DNA from: Pseudomonadota bacterium
GTDB lineage: Bacteria; Pseudomonadota; Alphaproteobacteria; Rhizobiales; Rhizobiaceae
DNA: 5,052 bases
NCBI GenBank assembly: GCA_023393575.1
Contig: JAEWKX010000060.1
Span: 1-5,052, forward strand
Reading direction: 5' to 3'
Shown here: piece by piece, positions 1 to 5,052 of the stretch
How positions within the stretch are numbered: position 1 is the stretch's first letter
Layout: each line of letters begins with the position of its first letter
The notes under the pieces: model-generated
What the model was told of the DNA's origin: nothing
What the model saw: only the letters and a program-made list of their open reading frames with translations
The model's database searches: none
Made by a program: the position numbers and the translations under genes

Positions 1-17
1 GGTATAAGCGCGCGTCC

Positions 18-49
18 GAACGGTCCGGCAGGGCATGCCGAGGCCGTTC
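18..49 (+). promoter_or_regulatory. Leader hairpin upstream of rpmI, possible L20-type autoregulatory or terminator structure
   Basis: Positions 18-25 (GAACGGTC) pair with 42-49 (GGCCGTTC, one G-U), and 26-30 (CGGCA) pair with 36-40 (TGCCG). The result is a 13-bp stem with a single bulged A at 41 and a 5-nt loop, followed by the mildly T-rich run TTAATAT. A weaker second stem (61-65 with 81-85) lies between it and the rpmI ribosome-binding site at 97-100. In E. coli and Bacillus, L20 represses its own operon by binding structured mRNA upstream of rpmI; whether this hairpin plays that role here is inference. It could instead be the terminator of the gene upstream of the window, although the T-tract is poor. 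Confidence 0.45.
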
Positions 50-107
50 TTAATATGCTTGAAGCTGGCCTCGTCAGCGGGCTTCACAAGAAGAATGGAG
101 TAGCAAA

Positions 108-311
108 ATGCCCAAGATGAAGACGAAGTCGTCCGCCAAGAAGCGGTTCAAGATCACGGCGACCGGCAAGGTCGTCGCAGCTGCCGCCGGCAAGCGCCAC
201 GGCATGATCAAGCGGTCCAACAAGTTCATCCGCGATGCGCGCGGCACGATGATCCTTGCCGAAGCAGACGGCAAGAAGGTCGTCAAGAACTACCTGCCGA
301 ACGGTCTCTGA
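108..311 (+). CDS. rpmI: 50S ribosomal protein L35
   Basis: This encodes bacterial ribosomal protein bL35, a small basic protein that binds 23S rRNA in the large subunit. The 67-residue length matches the family (about 65). The N-terminus [15 protein letters not shown] is the family signature, followed by the basic stretch [13 protein letters not shown] (about residues 29-41) and a lysine-rich C-terminus ending NYLPNGL. The ATG at 108 is set by GGAG at 97-100, 7 nt upstream. rplT follows after 39 nt, the usual L35-L20 pair, almost certainly on one mRNA. In characterised bacteria the pair is repressed translationally by L20; the structured leader here is consistent with something similar but does not prove it. 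Nothing in the protein is unusual. Confidence 0.98.
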   Translation: MPKMKTKSSAKKRFKITATGKVVAAAAGKRHGMIKRSNKFIRDARGTMILAEADGKKVVKNYLPNGL

Positions 312-319
312 GACCTTTT
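303..319 (+). terminator. Small hairpin with T4 at the rpmI stop codon, weak terminator or processing site
   Basis: GGTCT (303-307) pairs perfectly with AGACC (311-315) around a CTG loop and is followed directly by TTTT (316-319). The rpmI stop codon (309-311) lies inside it. A 5-bp stem with four T residues is too weak for an efficient terminator, and ribosomes finishing rpmI would melt it. It could cause pausing or mark an RNA processing site between rpmI and rplT. Confidence 0.3.
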
Positions 320-350
320 CGTCGATTTGGATCATTAAGGAGATCATGAC

Positions 351-755
351 ATGGCACGCGTAAAACGTGGCGTAACGTCCCGCGCCAAGCACACCAAGAC
401 CCTCAAGGCAGCCAAGGGCTTCTACGGCCGCCGCAAGAACACCATCCGCGCCGCCAAGGCTGCGGTTGACCGTTCGCGCCAGTATGCGACGCGCGACCGC
501 AAGGTGAAGAAGCGGAACTTCCGCGCCCTGTGGATCCAGCGTATCAACGCCGCCGTCCGGGAATTCGGCCTGACCTACGGCCGCTTCATCGACGGCCTGA
601 ACAAGGCCGGCATCGAAGTCGACCGCAAGGTTCTGTCCGACATGGCCATCCATGAGCCGGCAGCCTTCGGTGCGCTCGTCGATGCTTCCAAGAAGGCGCT
701 CGAGTACCTCAAGGAAAACGGCACGGCCAACGAGTTTGAAAGCGCGGTTCGTTAA
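351..755 (+). CDS. rplT: 50S ribosomal protein L20
   Basis: This encodes bL20, an early-assembly protein of the 50S subunit that binds 23S rRNA and in several bacteria represses its own operon. The N-terminus [16 protein letters not shown] and the long basic helix region ([20 protein letters not shown], residues 23-42) are diagnostic. The globular rRNA-binding half follows ([20 protein letters not shown], residues 57-76). The protein has 134 residues against about 118 in E. coli; the extra residues form a tail ([17 protein letters not shown]) of the kind common in alphaproteobacteria. The start is fixed by a strong AAGGAG at 337-342, 8 nt before the ATG. The TAA stop at 753-755 touches the left arm of a possible antiterminator, so translation to this stop may influence transcription into pheS. 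Confidence 0.98.
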   Translation: MARVKRGVTSRAKHTKTLKAAKGFYGRRKNTIRAAKAAVDRSRQYATRDRKVKKRNFRALWIQRINAAVREFGLTYGRFIDGLNKAGIEVDRKVLSDMAIHEPAAFGALVDASKKALEYLKENGTANEFESAVR

Positions 756-809
756 CCAGCGCTTCCCAGGCTTCGCAAGCTTCATTGTTTTTGGGAAACC
801 CGCGCTGGT
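755..809 (+). promoter_or_regulatory. Candidate antiterminator competing with the rplT-pheS terminator
   Basis: ACCAGCGC (755-762) is perfectly complementary to GCGCTGGT (802-809), and the adjoining TTCCCA (763-768) is perfectly complementary to TGGGAA (792-797). This makes 14 base pairs with one 4-nt bulge (798-801). A small hairpin (GCTT 770-773 with AAGC 777-780) sits in the loop. The right arm uses bases 796-797 and 802-805, which also form the left arm of the downstream terminator, so the two folds exclude each other. The left arm begins at the last base of the rplT stop codon and would be covered by a terminating ribosome. The pairing is seen in the sequence; a regulatory role is inferred. 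E. coli pheST is attenuated by a Phe-rich leader peptide, but no complete leader peptide is visible here. Confidence 0.5.
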
Positions 810-834
810 CTGGGCTGGCGCGGGTTTTTCTTTT
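796..834 (+). terminator. Rho-independent terminator between rplT and pheS
   Basis: AAACCCGCGC (796-805) pairs with GCGCGGGTTT (818-827) to form a perfect 10-bp stem with a 12-nt loop. It runs into TTTTTCTTTT (825-834). This is the best terminator in the window. It implies that rpmI-rplT form a transcription unit that at least partly ends here and that pheS depends on read-through or on its own promoter. No convincing promoter is visible in the 53 nt between the T-tract and pheS. Confidence 0.88.
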
Positions 835-887
835 GCCCGTCACGACGCCCCGTTAGAACCGGTGCAGAGCATCCCACGGAAGAAATC

Positions 888-1970
888 ATGTCCGACCTGG
901 AAAACCTGAAAAGCTCGCTCCTGACGGAGATTGCCGCCGCCGGAGACGAGGCGGCGATCGAGGCCGTTCGCGTCGATGCGCTCGGCAAGAAGGGCTCGAT
1001 CTCGGAACTCCTCAAGACGCTTGGCGCCATGACGGCCGAAGAGCGCCAGACCCGGGGTGCGGCGATAAACGCATTGAAGGCCGAGATTACCGAGGCGATC
1101 GCCACCCGAAAGACGGTGCTGAAGGATGCGGCGATCGACGCGCGACTGAAATCGGAGACGGTGGACATTTCCCTGCCGGTGCGCTCCTCGCCTGCCGAGC
1201 GCGGCCGCATCCACCCGATCAGCCAGATCGTCGACGAGATCACCGCCGTCTTCGCCGACATGGGCTTCTCGATCGCCGAAGGTCCGGATATCGAGACCGA
1301 CTACTACAATTTCACGGCGCTGAACTTCCCGGAGGGCCACCCCGCCCGCGAGATGCACGACACCTTCTTCTTCCAGGCCGACGAGAACGGCGAGCGCAAG
1401 GTTCTGCGCACGCACACCTCCCCGGTGCAGGTGCGGACCATGGAAGCGCAGAAGCCGCCGATCCGCATCGTCATTCCGGGCAAGACCTTCCGGCAGGATT
1501 CGGACGCCACCCACTCGCCGATGTTCCATCAGGTCGAGGGGCTGGTGGTGGATCGAAAGAGCCATGTCGGCCACATGCGCTGGATCCTGGAAGAGTTCTG
1601 CAAGGCCTTCTTCGAGGTCGACAGCGTGACCATGCGGTTCCGCCCGTCCTTCTTCCCGTTCACGGAGCCGAGCTTCGAGGTCGACATCCAGTGCGACCGC
1701 TCCGGCCCGATCGTCAAGTTCGGCGAGGGCAATGACTGGATGGAAATCCTCGGCTGCGGCATGGTGCATCCGAACGTGCTGCGTGCCGGCGGGCTGGACC
1801 CCGACGAGTATCAGGGTTTCGCCTGGGGAATGGGCCTCGACCGTATCGCCATGCTGAAATACGGCATGCCCGACCTGCGCGACTTCTTCAACGCCGACGT
1901 CCGCTGGATGAAGCACTACGGCTTCCGCCCGCTCGACATGCCGACGCTGTTCGGCGGCTTGAGCGTGTAG
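888..1970 (+). CDS. pheS: Phenylalanine--tRNA ligase alpha subunit
   Basis: This is the catalytic subunit of the cytoplasmic (alpha-beta)2 class II synthetase that activates phenylalanine with ATP and charges tRNA-Phe. The 360 residues comprise an N-terminal helical coiled-coil arm (about 1-85) that contacts tRNA, then the catalytic core. Motif 1 lies around [13 protein letters not shown] (106-118), motif 2 around [18 protein letters not shown] (201-218), and motif 3 is [10 protein letters not shown] (314-323). The phenylalanine pocket segment [12 protein letters not shown] (255-266) is intact. Ala312 in QGFAWGMG appears to match E. coli Ala294, a residue that sets side-chain size selectivity. 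The ATG at 888 is preceded by GGAAG (878-882), 5 nt away. The gene lies behind a terminator and possible attenuator. pheT does not follow directly: two small genes intervene, the first starting 3 nt after the pheS TAG in the same frame. Confidence 0.98.
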   Translation: MSDLENLKSSLLTEIAAAGDEAAIEAVRVDALGKKGSISELLKTLGAMTAEERQTRGAAINALKAEITEAIATRKTVLKDAAIDARLKSETVDISLPVRSSPAERGRIHPISQIVDEITAVFADMGFSIAEGPDIETDYYNFTALNFPEGHPAREMHDTFFFQADENGERKVLRTHTSPVQVRTMEAQKPPIRIVIPGKTFRQDSDATHSPMFHQVEGLVVDRKSHVGHMRWILEEFCKAFFEVDSVTMRFRPSFFPFTEPSFEVDIQCDRSGPIVKFGEGNDWMEILGCGMVHPNVLRAGGLDPDEYQGFAWGMGLDRIAMLKYGMPDLRDFFNADVRWMKHYGFRPLDMPTLFGGLSV

Positions 1971-1971
1971 G

Positions 1972-1999
1972 CCATGCCGACCTTGCTCGTCTGGCATGG
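1972..1999 (+). promoter_or_regulatory. Hairpin sequestering the start codon of the DUF4160 gene
   Basis: CCATGCC (1972-1978), which contains the ATG at 1974-1976, is perfectly complementary to GGCATGG (1993-1999), giving a 7-bp stem with a 14-nt loop. The gene has no clear Shine-Dalgarno sequence and starts 3 nt after the pheS stop. A ribosome finishing pheS would open the stem, so translation probably depends on coupling to pheS. The pairing is observed; the coupling is inferred. Confidence 0.4.
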
Positions 2000-2210
2000 A
2001 TACAAGTTCCGCTTCTATCCGCTGGACGTGGGCGAGCCACCGCATGTCCACATCGTCAAGGACGGCAGGTCCCTCAAGATCTGGTTGAAGAGTTTGGAAG
2101 TCGCCCATAACCGGGGCTATACTGATCAGGAAGTCGGCAGGTTGCTCAAGGTGGCTTCCGATCATCGCGATGAATGGATAGGCGTCTGGAATGACTTCTT
2201 TGGTGTTTGA
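1974..2210 (+). CDS. DUF4160 family small protein, toxin-antitoxin-like partner of the next gene
   Basis: This 78-residue protein has the DUF4160 pattern: a short beta-rich N-terminus (TLLVWHGYKFRFYP), the signature EPPHVHI (residues 21-27), a KIWLKSLEV strand (35-43) and a C-terminal helical segment (DQEVGRLLKVASDHRDEWIG) ending in tryptophans. No signal peptide or membrane segment is seen. The family has no established biochemical function; it often lies beside DUF2442 genes in an arrangement typical of type II toxin-antitoxin pairs, and the conserved histidines are candidates for metal or nucleic-acid contacts. The start is the ATG 3 nt after pheS; there is no good ribosome-binding site and the ATG lies in a hairpin. 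Only the TAG at 1968-1970 separates it in frame from pheS. GC is about 55% by hand count, lower than pheS, which suggests acquisition by transfer. It overlaps the next gene by 20 nt. Confidence 0.88.
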   Translation: MPTLLVWHGYKFRFYPLDVGEPPHVHIVKDGRSLKIWLKSLEVAHNRGYTDQEVGRLLKVASDHRDEWIGVWNDFFGV

Positions 2211-2466
2211 GACCGATGACATGCGGCCGGTGCGGGCGTGGTGCGCCGATGGCGAAGTCCGCGTCGCATTGGCTGACGGCCGCGTTATATCGACGCCTTT
2301 GTGGTGGTATCCCTTCCTGTCGGGACTGGACGACAGGCAACTCAACGACATCGAACTGATGTACGAGGGCATTTGGTGGACTGCCGTCGATGAAGGCATC
2401 TCGGTCAAGAGCATGTTTCTGGGCATAAAGGCGCCTGGAGCCCAGGCTCCCGATCGGGCCGCTTGA
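2191..2466 (+). CDS. DUF2442 family small protein
   Basis: This 91-residue protein shows the DUF2442 pattern: strands around [20 protein letters not shown] (11-30), the signature [16 protein letters not shown] (28-43; the family usually has DGR..sVPL.WYPrL), and a closing [19 protein letters not shown] (60-78), matching the family's gegIhWp.lDEDIsv..ll. The family is small and cytosolic, related to the N-terminal domain of NE0471-like proteins, and lacks a proven function; by arrangement it would be the partner, possibly antitoxin, of the upstream DUF4160 protein. The ATG at 2191 overlaps the upstream gene by 20 nt; an in-frame ATG at 2221 (MRPVRAW) is a plausible alternative start because homologues usually begin near there. 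The last 13 residues ([13 protein letters not shown]) lie outside the domain and are encoded by inverted repeats. GC is about 62%. Confidence 0.88.
   Translation: MTSLVFETDDMRPVRAWCADGEVRVALADGRVISTPLWWYPFLSGLDDRQLNDIELMYEGIWWTAVDEGISVKSMFLGIKAPGAQAPDRAA
2433..2458 (+). repeat. Tandem small inverted repeats at the end of the DUF2442 gene
   Basis: GCCTGG (2433-2438) pairs with CCAGGC (2442-2447) around a 3-nt loop; an alternative GGAGCC/GGCTCC pairing (2437-2442 with 2445-2450) overlaps it. The palindrome CCCGATCGGG (2449-2458) follows at once. No T-run follows, so this is not a Rho-independent terminator. It could stabilise the 3' end of the upstream mRNA segment or act as a processing barrier between the small genes and pheT. 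Confidence 0.4.
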
Positions 2467-2503
2467 CCGGCATATTGATGAATTATCAGACGAGAACAGA
2501 CAT

Positions 2504-4927
2504 ATGAAATTCACCCTCTCCTGGCTCAAGGGCCACCTGGAAACCGATGCCACGCTTGAACAGATCTGCGAGCGGCTGACCGCTATCGGACTCGAGGTCG
2601 AGGACGTCGACGACAAGGCCGCCTACAAGCCCTTCGTCATCGCCAAGGTCGTTTCGGCGGAGCAGCATCCCCGGGCGGATCGGTTGAAGGTGCTGATGGT
2701 GGATGCCGGTGACGGCAAGCCGGTGCAGGTGGTCTGTGGCGCGCCGAACGCCCGCGCCGGTCTCGTCGGTGCGCTGGCGCGGCCCGGCACCTATGTCCCG
2801 GGCATCGACGTGACGCTCTCGGTCGGCAACATCCGCGGCGTCGAGAGCCACGGCATGATGTGCTCCGAAAAGGAGCTCGATATCTCCGACAACCATGAGG
2901 GCATCATCGACCTGCCAGTGGATGCGCCGGTCGGGACGGCTTTCGCGAGCTATGCCGGGCTCGACGATCCGGTCATCGAGATCAACCTGACGCCGAATCG
3001 CCCCGACTGCACCTCGATCTACGGCATTGCCCGCGATCTGGCCGCGTCCGGCCTCGGCGCGCTGAAGCAGCATCCGAAGCCCGGTTTTGCCATTGCGGGC
3101 GAAACGCCGGTGGACGTGAAGATCGTGCTCGACGACGAGCGCCTGTGCCCCGGCTTTGCGCTTCGTCTCGTGCGCGGTGTCCGGAACGGGCCGAGCCCGG
3201 CCTGGATGCAGCAGCGGCTGAAGGCGATCGGCCTCAGGCCGATCAACGCGCTGGTCGACATCACCAACTACATGACCTTCGACCAGGGTCGGCCGATGCA
3301 TGTCTTCGATGCCGCCAAGGTGAAGGGAAACCTGACCGTGCGCCGCGCGCTGGCGGGCGAGACGGTGCTGGCGCTCGACCAGCGTGAATACAAGCTCACC
3401 CCCAACAATGTGGTGATCGCCGACGAGAATGGCGTCGAGTCGATCGGCGGCATCATGGGCGGCGAGCATTCCGGCTGTGACGAGAACACCACCGACGTGC
3501 TGATCGAATCGGCGCTCTGGGACCCGATCAACATCGCCAAGTCCGGGCGTTCGCTCGGCATCATCACCGATGCGCGCTACCGCTGCGAACGCGGCGTCGA
3601 TCCGGAATACATGGTGCCGGGGCTCGAGGGCACGACGGAACTGGTGCTGGAGCTGTGCGGCGGCACGGCGGCCGAAGCCAAGGTGGCCGGCTACAAGGGC
3701 CACCAGCCGAAGGTGATCGACTTCCCGTCGTCGGAGGTCAAGCGTCTCACCGGCCTCGACGTTACCGCAGGCGAAAGCCGCGAAATCCTCGCGCGACTGG
3801 GCTTCGGAGTGAAGGGCGAAGGCAGCCGGTTCCCGGTCGCCGTACCCTCCTGGCGGCCGGATGTCGACGGCAAGGCGGATCTGGTGGAAGAAATCATGCG
3901 CATCCACGGCGTCGATCAGATCCTGCCGGAGCCGATCGAGAGCCTCGGCACGGTCAACGGCCGCATCCTGACGACGCTGCAGGTCCGCAGCCGCACCGCC
4001 CGCCGTGCGCTGGCCGCCCGCGGCATGCTTGAGGCCGTCACCTGGTCCTTCATCTCCGAGGAACAGGCCAAGCTCTTCGGCGGCGGGGTGCCGGGCCTGA
4101 AGCTCGCCAATCCGATCGCCTCCGACATGTCCGACATGCGGCCTTCGCTGCTGGCGGGCTTGCTGACGGCCGCGCAGCGCAATGCCGACAAGGGCTATGG
4201 CGACGTGGCTATCTTCGAGGTGTCCGGCACCTACGAGAGCGATACGCCCGAGGGTCAGCGGCGTGTCGCCGGCGGCGTGCGCCGTGGCACCGCATCGATC
4301 AACGGCGCCGGTCGCCTCTGGTCGAACGCGGCGAAGGGCGGCGGCAAGCCGGTCGATGTCTTCGACGCCAAGGCCGATGCGCTCGCCGTACTGGAAGCCT
4401 GCGGCCTGCCGATGGGCAACGTCCAGGTCGAGAAGGGTGCGCCGGCCTGGTACCATCCCGGCCGTTCCGGAACGATCAAGATGGGCCCCAAGGTGGTGCT
4501 CGGCTATTTCGGCGAGTTCCACCCGAAGACACTTGGAGCGCTCGACGTCTCCGGCGCGCTGTGCGGCTTCGAAGTCTATCTCGACGCCATGCCGGAGCCG
4601 AAGAAGAAGGCGACCCGCACCAAACCGCCGTTGGAGCTTTCGCCCTTCCAGGTGGTCAAGCGGGACTTCGCCTTTGTCATCGACCGCACTGTCGAGGCGG
4701 GTGCGATCATCAAGGCAGCGACAAGCGCCGACCGCAAGCTGATCACCGGCGTCAACGTCTTCGACGTCTTCGAGGGCGCGTCACTCGGCGAGGGCCGCAA
4801 GTCCGTGGCCATCGAGGTGCTGATCCAGCCGCTCGAGCGGACGCTGACGGACGAGGACTTCGAGGCGCGGACGGCGAAGATCGTCGCCAATGTCGAGAAG
4901 ACGACGGGCGGGGTGTTGCGCGCGTAG
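2504..4927 (+). CDS. pheT: Phenylalanine--tRNA ligase beta subunit
   Basis: This 807-residue protein is the beta subunit of the (alpha-beta)2 phenylalanyl-tRNA synthetase, needed for tRNA binding and for hydrolysing mischarged Tyr-tRNA-Phe. The start [12 protein letters not shown] is typical. An EMAP-like tRNA-binding OB fold spans about residues 40-150 ([28 protein letters not shown]). The B3/B4 editing domain spans about 210-390, with PMHVFDA (His266) and VLIESALW (Glu335) corresponding, by alignment from memory, to the E. coli editing residues. The B5 domain (about 400-475) ends in [17 protein letters not shown]. The degenerate class II core is about 480-690, and the C-terminal anticodon-binding ferredoxin-like domain (711-806) begins [17 protein letters not shown]. 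The ribosome-binding site is weak (GAGAA at 2492-2496), and the gene starts 37 nt after the DUF2442 stop in an AT-rich gap (about 40% GC), so it probably relies on the same mRNA as pheS. The protein is full length and intact. Confidence 0.98.
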   Translation: MKFTLSWLKGHLETDATLEQICERLTAIGLEVEDVDDKAAYKPFVIAKVVSAEQHPRADRLKVLMVDAGDGKPVQVVCGAPNARAGLVGALARPGTYVPGIDVTLSVGNIRGVESHGMMCSEKELDISDNHEGIIDLPVDAPVGTAFASYAGLDDPVIEINLTPNRPDCTSIYGIARDLAASGLGALKQHPKPGFAIAGETPVDVKIVLDDERLCPGFALRLVRGVRNGPSPAWMQQRLKAIGLRPINALVDITNYMTFDQGRPMHVFDAAKVKGNLTVRRALAGETVLALDQREYKLTPNNVVIADENGVESIGGIMGGEHSGCDENTTDVLIESALWDPINIAKSGRSLGIITDARYRCERGVDPEYMVPGLEGTTELVLELCGGTAAEAKVAGYKGHQPKVIDFPSSEVKRLTGLDVTAGESREILARLGFGVKGEGSRFPVAVPSWRPDVDGKADLVEEIMRIHGVDQILPEPIESLGTVNGRILTTLQVRSRTARRALAARGMLEAVTWSFISEEQAKLFGGGVPGLKLANPIASDMSDMRPSLLAGLLTAAQRNADKGYGDVAIFEVSGTYESDTPEGQRRVAGGVRRGTASINGAGRLWSNAAKGGGKPVDVFDAKADALAVLEACGLPMGNVQVEKGAPAWYHPGRSGTIKMGPKVVLGYFGEFHPKTLGALDVSGALCGFEVYLDAMPEPKKKATRTKPPLELSPFQVVKRDFAFVIDRTVEAGAIIKAATSADRKLITGVNVFDVFEGASLGEGRKSVAIEVLIQPLERTLTDEDFEARTAKIVANVEKTTGGVLRA

Positions 4928-4970
4928 AGACCCTAACAAAACCGGGTGGTGCGCTACGCCGCCGCGGGAT

Positions 4971-4996
4971 AGCCTGTCCCCCTGGGGCAGGTTTTT
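4971..4996 (+). terminator. Rho-independent terminator after pheT
   Basis: CCTGTCCC (4973-4980) pairs with GGGGCAGG (4984-4991), one pair being G-U, around a CCT loop. The stem can extend by two weaker pairs into the T-tract, and TTTTT (4992-4996) follows. It lies 43 nt after the pheT stop and 13 nt before the next start codon, so the phe unit probably ends here and the next gene has read-through or separate expression. Confidence 0.8.
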
Positions 4997-5009
4997 CCGG
5001 GAGGCGAGG

Positions 5010-5052
5010 ATGCGCAGGCCGAATTCCATGAAGGGACTGGAAGACCTGGGGC
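5010..5052 (+). CDS. Start of an unidentified protein, cut off by the window end
   Basis: An ATG at 5010 follows GGGAGG (4999-5004) at a spacing of 5 nt, a very good ribosome-binding site. The frame stays open for the 14 complete codons visible, giving MRRPNSMKGLEDLG. A second in-frame ATG at 5028 (MKGLEDLG) is possible but has no comparable ribosome-binding site. The start resembles, from memory, a conserved rhizobial protein of M15-peptidase-like type, but 14 residues are too few to assign a function. It lies directly after the pheT terminator, so it may be transcribed by read-through. Confidence 0.5.
   Translation, partial: MRRPNSMKGLEDLG

Noticed and set aside
3..8. TATAAG as a possible -10 promoter element for rpmI-rplT.
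   Set aside because: The matching -35 region would lie outside the window, so it cannot be judged; a six-base match alone is not evidence.
1..120. A frame open from the window edge through 120, including ATG 55 and overlapping the rpmI start, as the end of an upstream gene or a leader peptide.
   Set aside because: About 40 open codons are not improbable in GC-rich DNA, the translation resembles no family I know, there is no ribosome-binding site before ATG 55, and the frame runs through a strong hairpin.
830..858. CTTTTG and TTAGAA as a promoter for pheS.
   Set aside because: The spacing is 17 nt but the -35 match is poor and lies in the terminator T-tract; not convincing.
840..2426. Long antisense open frame opposite pheS and the two small genes.
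   Set aside because: It is the usual minus-strand shadow of GC-rich coding sequence: the product is rich in Arg, His, Asp and Gly with no recognisable domain, and the + strand genes are unambiguous.
1957..2466. GCTTGA at both edges of the small gene pair (1957-1962 and 2461-2466) as an insertion target duplication.
   Set aside because: Six bases recur by chance this often, no terminal inverted repeats or transposase are present, and the surrounding bases do not match.
2463..2491. TTGACC followed by an AT-rich stretch as a promoter for pheT.
   Set aside because: The A/T hexamers lie 12-14 nt from TTGACC, and at the normal 17-18 nt spacing the sequence is CAGAC-like, not a -10.
2486..4522. 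A 678-codon antisense open frame opposite pheT.
   Set aside because: Same reason: its composition mirrors the high-GC third positions of pheT and it shows no domain.

Overview
The window looks like the chromosome of an alphaproteobacterium, most likely a member of the Rhizobiaceae or a close relative. The reasons are high GC with strong G/C preference at third codon positions, a 360-residue PheS and 807-residue PheT of the rhizobial type, an L20 with a C-terminal extension, and the order rpmI-rplT-pheS-pheT. This family-level placement comes from recognising the proteins, not from a database search.

Layout: positions 1-107 form an untranslated leader with a strong imperfect hairpin (18-49), followed by rpmI (ribosomal protein L35) and rplT (L20). 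A strong Rho-independent terminator (796-834) separates rplT from pheS. Just upstream of it is a competing RNA fold (755-809) whose left arm starts at the rplT stop codon; together they look like an attenuator controlling read-through into pheS. Next come pheS (alpha subunit of phenylalanyl-tRNA synthetase), two small genes of the DUF4160 and DUF2442 families (1974-2466), pheT (beta subunit), a second Rho-independent terminator (4971-4996), and the first 14 codons of another gene with a good ribosome-binding site (5010 to the window end).

All genes are on the + strand. rpmI-rplT supply two 50S proteins, and pheS-pheT supply the two subunits of the (alpha-beta)2 enzyme that charges tRNA-Phe. 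The feature that stands out is the pair of small genes between the two synthetase subunits. Its first gene starts 3 nt after, and in the same frame as, pheS. Its start codon sits in a 7-bp hairpin. The two small genes overlap by 20 nt, and the first has lower GC than its neighbours. DUF4160/DUF2442 pairs resemble toxin-antitoxin modules in their organisation, but nothing in this sequence proves a function. Apart from this pair and the possible RNA control elements, the window is ordinary housekeeping sequence.
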